From Eledone cirrhosa (Eukaryota; Mollusca; Cephalopoda; Octopoda; Eledonidae), in NCBI GenBank assembly GCA_964016885.1, contig OZ024742.1:357673587-357737586 (forward strand): 64,000 nt of DNA, given 5' to 3'. This document shows positions 24,101 to 34,614 of the stretch, in pieces; the first letter of the stretch is position 1, and every line of letters starts with the position of its first letter. Below the pieces are notes generated by a model. The model worked only from the letters and a program-made list of their open reading frames with translations, had not been told where the DNA came from and did not search any database. The position numbers and the translations under genes are program-made.

Positions 24101-26900
24101 TAACAGCTTCTATTGTACCACTGAGGGTAGAAATAGGGCGCTTGTGGATGATAACAGCTTCTATTGTACCAGTGAGGGTAGAAATAGGGCGCTTGTGGGT
24201 GATAACAGCTTCTATTGTACCAGTGAGGGTAGAAATAGGGCGCTTGTGGTTGATAACAGCTTCTATTGTACCAGTGAGGGTAGAAATAGGCCGCTTGTGG
24301 CTGATAACAGCTTCTATTGTACCAGTGAGGGTAGAAATAGGGCGCTTGTGGTTGATAACAGGTTCTATTGTACCACTGAGAGTAGAAATAGGGCGGTTGT
24401 GGTTGATAACAGGTTCTATTGTACCACTGAGGGTAGAAATAGGGTTCTTGTGGATGATAACAGCTTCTATTGTACCACTTAGAGTAGAAATAGGGCGCTT
24501 GTGGTTGATAACAGCTTCTGTTGTACCACTGAGGGTAGAAATAGGGCGCTTGTGGTTGATAACAGGTTCTATTGTACCACTGAGGGTAGAAATAGGGCGC
24601 TTGTGGTTGATAACAGCTTCTATTGTACCACTGAGGGTATAAATAGGGCGCTTGTGGTTGATAACAGCTTCTATTGTATAACTGAGGGTAGAGATAGGGC
24701 GCTTGTGGATGATAACAGCTTCTATTGTACCAGTGAGGGTAGAAATAGGGCGCTTGTGGATGATAACAGCTTCTATTGTACCACTTAGGGTAGAAATAGG
24801 GCGCTTGTGGTTGATAACAGCTTGTATTGTACCAGTGAGGGTAGAAATAGGGCGCTTGTGGTTGATAACAGCTTATATTGTACCACTGAGGGTAGAAATA
24901 GGGCGCTTGTGGTTGATAACAGTTTCTATTGTACCACTGAGGGTAGAAATAGGGCGCTTGTGGTTGATAACAGCTTCTATTGTACCAGTGAGGCTAGAAA
25001 TAGGGCGCTTGTGGATGATAACAGCTTCTATTGTACCACTGAGGGTAGAAATAGGGCGCTTGTGGTTGATAACAGCTTCTATTGTACCAGTGAGGGTAGA
25101 AATAGGGCGCTTGTGGTTGATAACAGCTTCTATTGTACCACTGAGGGTAGAAATAGGGCTCTTGTGGATGATAACAGCTTCTATTGTACCAGTGAGGGTA
25201 GAAATAGGGCCCTTGTGGTTGATAACAGGTTCTATTGTACCACTGAGCGTAGAAATATGGCGCTTGTGGATGATAACAGCTTCTATTGTACCAGTGAGGG
25301 TAGAAATAGGGCGCTTGTGGTTGATAACAGGTTCTATTGTACCACTGAGGGTAGAAATAGGGCGCTTGTGGTTGATAACAGGTTCTATTGTACCACTGAG
25401 GGTAGAAATAGGGCGCTTGTGGTTGATAACAGCTTCTATTGTACCACTGAGGGTAGAAATAGGGCGCTTGTGGTTGATAACAGGTTCTATTGTACAAATG
25501 AGGGTAGAAATAGGGCGCTTGTGGTTGATAACAGCTTCTATTGTACCACTGAGTGTAGAAATAGGGCGCTTGTGGATGATAACAGCTTCTATTGTACCAG
25601 TGAGTGTAGAAATAGGGCGCTTGTGGATGATAATAGCTTCTATTGTACCAGTGAGGGTAGAAATAAGGCGCTTGTGGTTAATAACAGGTTCTATTGTACC
25701 ACTGAGGATAGAAATAGGGCGCTTGTGGTTGATAACAGGTTCTATTGTACCACTGAGGGTAGAAATAGGGCGCTTGTGGTTGATAACAGCTTCTATTGTA
25801 CCACTGAGGGTAGAAATAGGGCGCTTGTGGTTGATAACAGCTTCTATCGTACCACTGAGGGTAGAAATAGGGCGCTTGTGGATGATAACAGCTTCTATTG
25901 TACCAGTGAGGGTAGAAATAGAGCGCTTGTGGGTGATAACAGCTTCTATTGTACCAGTGAGGGTAGAAATAGGGCGCTTGTGGTTGATAACAGCTTCTAT
26001 TGTACCAGTGAGGGTAGAAATAGGGCGCTTGTGGCTGATAACAGATTCTACTGTACCAGTGAGGGTAGAAATAGGGCGCTTGTGGTTGATAACAGGTTCT
26101 ATTGTACCACTGAGGGTAGAAATAGGGCGGTTGTGGTTGATAACAGGTTCTATTGTACCACTGAGGGTAGAAATAGGGTTCTTGTGGTTGATAACAGCTT
26201 CTATTGTACCACTTAGTGTAGAAATAGGGCGCTTGTGGTTGATAACAGCTTCTATTGTACCACTGAGGGTAGAAATAGGGCGCTTGTGGTTGATAACAGC
26301 TTCTATTGTACCAGTGAGGGTAGAAATAGGGCGCTTGTGGTTGATAACAGGTTCTATTCTACCACTGAGGGTAGAAATAGGGCGGTTGTCGTTGATAACA
26401 GGTTCTATTGTACCACTGAGGGTAGAAATAGGGCGCTTGTGGTTGATAACAGGTTCTATTGTACCACTGAGGGTAGAAATAGGGCGCTTGTTGTTGATAA
26501 CAGCTTCTATTGTACCACTGAGGGTAGAAATAGGGCGCTTGTGGATGATAACAGCTTCTATTGTACCAGTGAGGGTAGAAATAGGGCGCTTGTGGGTGAT
26601 AACAGCTTCTATTGTACCAGTGAGGGTAGAAATAGGGCGCTTTTGGTTGATAACAGCTTCTATTGTACCAGTGAGGGTAGAAATAGGGCGCTTGTGGCTG
26701 ATAACAGCTTCTAGTGTACCAGTGAGGGTAGAAATAGGGCGCTTGTGGTTGATAACAGGTTCTATTGTACCACTGAGGGTAGAAATAGGGCGGTTGTGGT
26801 TGATAACAGGTTCTATTGTACCACTGAGGGTAGAAATAGAGTTCTTGTGGATGATAACAGATTCTATTGTACCACTTAGGGTAGAAATAGGGCGCTTGTG

Positions 26901-29350
26901 GTTGATAAAAGCTTCTATTGTACCACTGAGGGTAGAAATAGGGCGCTTGTGGTTGATAACAGCTTCTATTGTACCAGTGAGGGTAGAAATAGGGCGCTTG
27001 TGGTTGATAACAGGTTCTATTCTACCACTGAGGGTAGAAATAGGGCGGTTGTCGTTGATAACAGGTTCTATTGTACCACTGAGGGTAGAAATAGGGCGCT
27101 TGTGGTTGATAACAGGTTCTATTGTACCACTGAGGGTAGAAATAGGGCGCTTGTTGTTGATAACAGCTTCTATTGTACCACTGAGGGTAGAAATAAGGCG
27201 CTTGTGGATGATAACAGCTTCTATTGTACCAGTGAGGGTAGAAATAGGGCGCTTGTGGGTGATAACAGCTTCTATTGTACCAGTGAGGGTAGAAATAGGG
27301 CGCTTGTGGTTGATAACAGCTTCTATTGTACCAGTGAGGGTAGAAATAGGGCGCTTGTGGCTGATAACAGCTTCTATTGTACCAGTGAGGGTAGAAATAG
27401 GGCGCTTGTGGTTGATAACAGGTTCTATTGTACCACTGAGGGTAGAAATAGGGCGGTTGTGGTTGATAACAGGTTCTATTGTACCACTGAGGGTAGAAAT
27501 AGGGTTCTTGTGGATGATAACAGCTTCTATTGTACCACTTAGGGTAGAAATAGGGCGCTTGTGGTTGATAACAGCTTCTATAGTACCACTGAGGGTAGAA
27601 ATAGGGCGCTTGTGGTTGATAACAGCTTCTATTGTACCAGTGAGGGTAGAAATAGGGCGCTTGTGGTTGATAACAGGTTCTATTCTACCACTGAGGGTAG
27701 AAATAGGGCGGTTGTCGTTGATAACAGGTTCTATTGTACCACTGAGGGTAGAAATAGGGCGCTTGTGGTTGATAACAGGTTCTATTGTACCACTGAGGGT
27801 AGAAATAGGGCGCTTGTGGTTGATAACAGCTTCTATTGTACCACTGAGGGTAGAAATAGGGCGCTTGTGGTTGATAACAGCTTCTATCGTACCACTGAGG
27901 GTAGAAATAGGGCGCTTGTGGATGATAACAGCTTCTATTGTACCAGTGAGGGTAGAAATAGAGCGCTTGTGGGTGATAACAGCTTCTATTGTACCAGTGA
28001 GGGTAGAAATAGGGCGCTTGTGGTTGATAACAGCTTCTATTGTACCAGTGAGGGTAGAAATAGGGCGCTTGTGGCTGATAACAGATTCTACTGTACCAGT
28101 GAGGGTAGAAATAGGGCGCTTGTGGTTGATAACAGGTTCTATTGTACCACTGAGGGTAGAAATAGGGTTCTTGTGGTTGATAACAGCTTCTATTGTACCA
28201 CTTAGTGTAGAAATAGGGCGCTTGTGGTTGATAACAGGTTCTATTGTACCACTGAGGGTAGAAATAGGGCGGTTGTGGTTGATAACAGGTTCTATTGTAC
28301 CACTGAGGGTAGAAATAGAGTTCTTGTGGATGATAACAGATTCTATTGTACCACTTAGGGTAGAAATAGGGCGCTTGTGGTTGATAAAAGCTTCTATTGT
28401 ACCACTGAGGGTAGAAATAGGGCGCTTGTGGTTGATAACAGCTTCTATTGTACCAGTGAGGGTAGAAATAGGGCGCTTGTGGTTGATAACAGGTTCTATT
28501 CTACCACTGAGGGTAGAAATAGGGCTGTTGTCGTTGATAACAGGTTCTATTGTACCACTGAGGGTAGAAATAGGGCGCTTGTGGTTGATAACAGGTTCTA
28601 TTGTACCACTGAGGGTAGAAATAGGGCGCTTGTTGTTGATAACAGCTTCTATTGTACCACTGAGGGTAGAAATAAGGCGCTTGTGGATGATAACAGCTTC
28701 TATTGTACCAGTGAGGGTAGAAATAGGGCGCTTGTGGGTGATAACAGCTTCTATTGTACCAGTGAGGGTAGAAATAGGGCGCTTGTGGTTGATAACAGCT
28801 TCTATTGTACCAGTGAGGGTAGAAATAGGGCGCTTGTGGCTGATAACAGCTTCTATTGTACCAGTGAGGGTAGAAATAGGGCGCTTGTGGTTGATAACAG
28901 GTTCTATTGTACCACTGAGGGTAGAAATAGGGCGGTTGTGGTTGATAACAGGTTCTATTGTACCACTGAGGGTAGAAATAGGGTTCTTGTGGATGATAAC
29001 AGCTTCTATTGTACCACTTAGGGTAGAAATAGGGCGCTTGTGGTTGATAACAGCTTCTATAGTACCACTGAGGGTAGAAATAGGGCGCTTGTGGTTGATA
29101 ACAACTTCTATTGTACCAGTGAGGGTAGAAATAGGGCGCTTGTGGTTGATAACAGGTTCTATTCTACCACTGAGTGTAGAAATAGGGCGGTTGTCGTTGA
29201 TAACAGGTTCTATTGTACCACTGAGGGTAGAAATAGGGCGCTTGTGGTTGATAACAGTTTCTATTGTACCACTGAGGGTAGAAATAGGGCGCTTGTTGTT
29301 GATAACAGCTTCTATTGTACCACTGAGGGTAGAAATAGGGCGCTTGTGGT
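26901..29350. repeat. Higher-order repeat of period 1,479 bp (29 units)
   Basis: The rare variant 'gttgataaaagcttc' occurs at 26901 and 28380, and 'cttctatagtacc' near 27577 and 29056, both 1,479 bp apart (29 x 51 exactly). The second copy appears to decay after about 29.3 kb. Confidence 0.85.
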
Positions 29351-31186
29351 TGATAACAGGTTCTATTGTACCACTGAGGGTAGAAATAGGGCGCTTGTGG
29401 TTGATAACAGCTTCTATTGTACCACTGAGGGTATAAATAGGGCGCTTGTGGTTGATAACAGCTTCTATTGTACCACTGAGGGTAGAGATAGGGCGCTTGT
29501 GGATGATAACAGCTTCTATTGTACCAGTGAGGGTAGAGATAGGGCGCTTGTGGATGATAACAGCTTCTATTGTACCAGTGAGGGTAGAAATAGGGCGCTT
29601 GTGGTTGATAACAGCTTCTATTGTACCACTGAGGGTAGAAATAGGGCGCTTGTGGATGATAACAGCTTCTATTGTACCAGTGAGGGTAGAAATAAGGCGC
29701 TTGTGGTTGATAACAGGTTCTATTCTACCACTGAGGGTAGAAATAGGGCGGTTGTCGTTGATAACAGGTTCTATTGTACCACGGAGGGTGAGAAATAGGG
29801 CTCTTGTGGATGATAACAGCTTCTATTGTACCACTGTGTGTAGAAATAGGGCTCTTGTGGATGATAACAGCTTCTATTGTACCAGTGAGGGTAGAAATAG
29901 GGCCCTTGTGGTTGATAACAGGTTCTATTGTACCACTGAGGGTAGAAATCTGGCGCTTGTGGATGATAACAGCTTCTATTGTACCAGTGAGGGTAGAAAT
30001 AGGGCACTTGTGGTTGATAACAGGTTCTATTGTACCACTGAGGGTAGAAATAGGGCGCTTGTGGTTGATAACAGGTTCTATTGTACCACTGAGTGTAGAA
30101 ATATGGCGCTTGTGGTTGATAACAGCTTCTATTGTACCACTGAGGGTAGAAATAGGGCGCTTGTGGTTGATAACAGGTTCTATTGTACCACTGAGGGTAG
30201 AAATAGGGCGCTTGTGGTTGATAACAGCTTCTATTGTACCACTGAGGGTAGAAATAGGGCGCTTGTGGATGATAACAGCTTCTATTGTACCAGTGAGGGT
30301 AGAAATAGGGCGCTTGTGGATGATAACAGCTTCTATTGTACCACTGAGGGTAGAAATAGGGCGCTTGTGGTTGATAACAGCTTCTATTGTACCAGTGAGG
30401 GTAGAAATAGTGCCCTTGTGGTTGATAACAGCTTCTATTGTACCAGTGAGGGTAGAAATAGGGCGCTTGTGGTTGATAACAGCTTCTATTGTACCACTGA
30501 GGGTAGAAATAGGGCGCTTGTGGTTGATGACAGGTTCTATTGTACCACTGAGGGTAGAAATAGGGCGCTTGTGGTTGATAACAGCTTCTATTGTACCACT
30601 GAGGGTAGAAATAGGGCGCTTGTGGTTGATAACAGCTTCTATTGTACCACTGAGGGTAGAAATAGGGCGCTTGTGGATGATAACAGCTTCTATTGTACCA
30701 GTGAGGGTAGAAATAGGGCGCTTGTGGATGGATGATAACAGCTTCTATTGTACCAGTGAGGGTAGAAATAGGGCGCTTGTGGTTGATAACAGCTTCTATT
30801 GTACCAGTGAGGGTAGAAATAGGGCGCTTGTGGTTGATAACAGCTTCTATTGTACCAGTGAGGGTAGAAATAGGGCGCTTGTGGATGATAACAGCTTCTA
30901 TTGTACCAGTGAGGGTAGAAATAGGGCGCTTGTGGTTGATAACAGCTTCTATTGTACCAGTGAGGGTAGAAATAGGGCGCTTGTGGATGATAACAGCTTC
31001 TATTGTACCAGTGAGGGTAGAAATAGGGCGCTTGTGGTTGATAACAGGTTCTATTGTACCACTGAGGGTAGAAATAGGGCGGTGGTGGTTGATAACAGGT
31101 TCTATTGTACCACTGAGGGTAGAAATAGGGCTGTTGTGGATGATAACAGCTTCTATTGTACCACTTAGTGTAGAAATAGGGCGCTT

Positions 31187-33430
31187 GTGGTTGATAACAG
31201 CTTCTATTGTACCACTGAGGGTAGAAATAGGGCGCGTGTTGTTGATAACAGCTTCTATTGTACCACTGAGGGTAGAAATAGGGCGCTTGTGGATGATAAC
31301 AGCTTCTATTGTACCACTGAGGGTAGAAATAGGGCGCTTGTGGTTGATAACAGGTTCTATTGTACCAGTGAGGGTAGAAATAGGGCCCTTGTGGTTGATA
31401 ACAGCTTCTATTGTACCAGTGAGGGTAGAAATAGGGCGCTTGTGGTTGATAACAGCTTCTATTGTACCACTGAGGGTAGAAATAGGGCTCTTGTGGATGA
31501 TAACTGCTTCTATTGTACCAGTGAGGGTAGAAATAGGGCCCTTGTGGTTGATAACAGCTTCTATTGTACCAGTGAGGGTAGAAATAGTGCCCTTGTGGTT
31601 GATAACAGGTTCTATTGTACCACTGAGGGTAGAAATAGGGCGCTTGTGGTTGATAACAGCTTCTATTGTACCACTGAGGGTAGAAATAGGGCCCTTGTGG
31701 TTGATAACAGCTTCTATTGTACCACTGAGGGTAGAAATAGGGCGCTTGTGGTTGATAACAGCTTCTATTGTACCACTGAGGGTAGAAATAGGGCGCTTGT
31801 GGTTGATAACAGCTTCTATTGTACCACTGAGGGTAGAAATAGGGCGCTTGTGGATGATAACAGCTTCTATTGTACCACTGAGGGTAGAAATAGGGCGCTT
31901 GTGGTTGATAACAGCTTCTATTGTACCACTGAGGGTAGAAATAGGGCGCTTGTGGATGATAACAGCTTCTATTGTACCAGTGAGGGTAGAAATAGGGCGC
32001 TTGTGGTTGATAACAGCTTCTATTGTACCAGTGAGGGTAGAAATAGGGCGCTTGTGGGTGATAACAGCTTCTATTGTACCAGTGAGGGTAGAAATAGGGC
32101 GGTTGTGGTTGATAACAGCTTCTATTGTACCACTGAGGGTAGAAATAGGGCGCTTGTGGTTGATAACAGCTTCTATTGTACCAGTGAGGGTAGAAATAGG
32201 GCGCTTGTGGTTGATAACAGCTTCTATTGTACCACTGAGGGTAGAGATAGGTCGCTTGTGGATGATAACAGCTTCTATTGTACCAGTGATGGTAGAAATA
32301 GGGCGCTTGTGGATGATAACAGCTTCTATTGTACCAGTGAGGGTAGAAATAGGGCGCTTGTGGTTGATAACAGCTTCTATTGTACCAGGGAGGGTAGAAA
32401 TAGGGCGCTTGTGCATGATAACAGCTTCTATTGTACCAGTGAGGGTAGAAATAGGGCGCTTGTGGTTGATAACAGGCTCTATTGTACCACTGAGGGTAGA
32501 AATAGGGCGGTGGTGGTTGATAACAGGTTCTATTGTACCACTGAGGGTAGAAATAGGGCTGTTGTGGATGATAACAGCTTCTATTGTACCACTTAGGGTA
32601 GAAATAGGGCGCTTGTGGTTGATAACAGCTTCTATTGTACCACTGAGGGTAGAAATAGGGCGCGTGTGGTTGATAACAGCTTCTATTGTACCATTGAGGG
32701 TAGAAATAGGGCACTTGTGGATGATAACAGCTTCTATTGTACCAGTGAGGGTAGAAATAGGGCGCTTGTGGATGATAACAGCTTCTATCGTACCAGTGAG
32801 GGTAGAAATAGGGCGCTTGTGGATGATAACAGCTTCTATTGTACCACTGAGGGTAGAAATAGGGCCCTTGTGGTTGATAACAGGTTCTATTGTACCAGTG
32901 AGGGTAGAAATAGGGCGCTTGTGGTTGATAACAGCTTCTATTGTACCAGTGAGGGTAGAAATAGGGCCCTTGTGGTTGATAACAGCTTCTATTGTACCAG
33001 TGAGGGTAGAAATAGGGCGCTTGTGGTTGATAACAGCTTCTATTGTACCACTGAGGGTAGAAATAGGGCTCTTGTGGATGATAACAGCTTCTATTGTACC
33101 ACTGAGGGTAGAAATAGGGCTCTTGTGGTTGATAACAGCTTCTATTGTACCAGTGAGGGTAGAAATAGGGCTCTTGTGGTTGTTAACAGCTTCTATTGTA
33201 CCAATGAGGGTAGAAATAAGGCCCTTGTGGTTGATAACAGGTTCTATTGTACCACTGAGGGTAGAAATAGGGCGCTTGTGGTTGATAACAGCTTCTATTG
33301 TACCAGTGAGGGTAGAAATAGGGCGCTTGTGGTTTATAACAGCTTCTATTGTACCAGTGAGGGTAGAAATAGGGCCCTTTGGATGATAACAGCTTCTATT
33401 GTACCAGTGAGGGTAGAAATAGGGCCCTGG
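31187..33430. repeat. Higher-order repeat of period 1,428 bp (28 units), partly diverged
   Basis: The block starting at 31187 is echoed at 32615, 1,428 bp later (28 x 51). Supporting landmarks are 'gggcggtggtgg' near 31078 and 32506 and 'gggcgcgtgt' near 31228 and 32656. Similarity is lost in places, so this is an older or edited duplication. Confidence 0.7.
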
Positions 33431-33907
33431 GGTTGATAACAGGTTCTATTGTACCACTGAGGGTAGAAATAGGGCGCTTGTGGTTGATAACAGGTTCTAT
33501 TGTACCACTGAGGGTAGAAATAGGGCTCTTGTGGATGATAACAGCTTCTATTGTACCACTGAGGGTAGAAATAGGGCGCTTGTGGTTGATAACAGCTTCT
33601 ATTGTACCACTGAGGGTAGAAATAGGCGCTTCTGGATGATAACAGCTTCTATTGTACCAGTGAGGGTAGAAATAGGGCGCTTGTGGTTGATAACAGCTTC
33701 TATTGTACCAGTGAGGGTAGAAATAGGGCGCTTGTGGTTGATAACAGCTTCTATTGTACCAGTGAGGGTAGGTGCTCTGGGTGCTGTTTCAGATACTTTT
33801 GAATGTCCTACAGGTAGACTATGTGTGAAAATATAGATCGAAGTCAGTACAAACACAGTTTCACTGGGCTCAGCTAGAATATTGGGAAATGTTTTGTCAC
33901 TATAAGC

Positions 33908-34092
33908 CAAGGTTTCTCAAACTTTTTCAAACGTGGAACCCTTTTTGTTTCAGAAACTTTGGGTGTACCCCCAAAGTCTAATACTGTTATATGGTCATAA
34001 TATAAATATACTTCTCTACCATTCTTCACAGAACTCCAGACACTCCTTTACAGAACCTTTGGGTTCCGTGGAACCCACTTTAGGAACCACTG
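33908..34092. mobile_element. Putative hAT-like MITE, 185 bp
   Basis: The left end reads 'caaggtttctcaaact' and the reverse complement of the right end reads 'cagtggttcctaaagt'; these are imperfect inverted termini of hAT style. They are flanked by 'ctataagc' (33900-33907) and 'ctataggc' (34093-34100), an 8-bp target duplication with one mismatch, as expected for hAT transposition. Internal inverted similarity ('gtggaaccc', 'ggttccgtgg') extends the termini. No transposase is present, so it would depend on an enzyme from elsewhere. Confidence 0.6.
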
Positions 34093-34100
34093 CTATAGGC

Positions 34101-34565
34101 AATGGGGAAGGATCCCTGTATATTTAGTGTCTTGTTAACAACCACTAGCATGGAATAATAACTAGACATATGACACCAACTGTCTGTGTTAATGTTCAAC
34201 AACAACAACAATGATATAATGAAGACCAGTATATGAAAAGATTAATATGATAAAGATAACAGGATCATCAACTCTAACAGTAATTATAAATCCATTACAC
34301 TGTAAATATCAAATTGTAAAATTAAAGCAACAGCTGTAGAACAGTTTGTATGTGAAAATTGTTGGTTTAAGATATGTCACCTAGTGAAGAAAATATAGTA
34401 TAATTTATACATTATATGACCACTGATTATGAGAACCAATAAAATTAGATATAATAATACATTATATATTTATTCATTTAGCTTCACTGAACGATGGTCT
34501 TGAGAACAATGGTAATTCTTTAATTGCAAAATTATTCTTCAGCTCTATCTACCTATCTCTCACTA

Positions 34566-34613
<48 letters not shown>
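34101..34613. other. AT-rich intergenic sequence ending in (CT)n(TA)n
   Basis: No coding signal. A CT-rich then TA microsatellite occupies about 34555-34613 and directly adjoins the 3' tail of the LINE that follows on the minus strand. Confidence 0.6.

Positions 34614-34614
<1 letters not shown>

Larger units (their letters stand above)
5098..33772. repeat. Satellite array, 51-bp unit, about 560 copies
   Basis: Uninterrupted tandem array of a 51-bp unit. Most units differ only at a few sites: the bases after GGG (CGCTT, CCCTT, CTCTT, CGGTT or TTCTT), GTTGAT/GATGAT/GGTGAT/GCTGAT, CAGCTT/CAGGTT/CAGATT, and ACCACT/ACCAGT. Rare length variants exist: 54 bp (GTGGTGGTT), 50 bp (one G lost from GGGCGC), 49 bp (ACCATGAGG) and 55 bp near 30726. 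Because 51 = 17 codons and the unit has no stop in four of six frames, long overlapping ORFs arise on both strands (largest 24703-29436, 1,577 residues). None has a stable frame across the array, so I do not call them genes. The left edge abuts a dead reverse transcriptase; the right edge ends in a partial unit at 33772. Confidence 0.97.

Noticed and set aside
24703..29436. 1,577-residue ORF as a giant repeat protein gene
   Set aside because: It consists only of the 17-codon satellite unit. Equally long ORFs exist in other frames and on the other strand, and array units of 49, 50, 54 and 55 bp break the frame elsewhere. No unique N- or C-terminal domain exists.
5098..33772. CRISPR-like array
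   Set aside because: Units are contiguous with no unique spacers; the variable sites are a few point changes, and the genome context is eukaryotic.
5098..33772. CENP-B box or telomere-like motif in the 51-bp unit
   Set aside because: I looked for the CENP-B box pattern and TTAGGG-type repeats in the unit and found neither.
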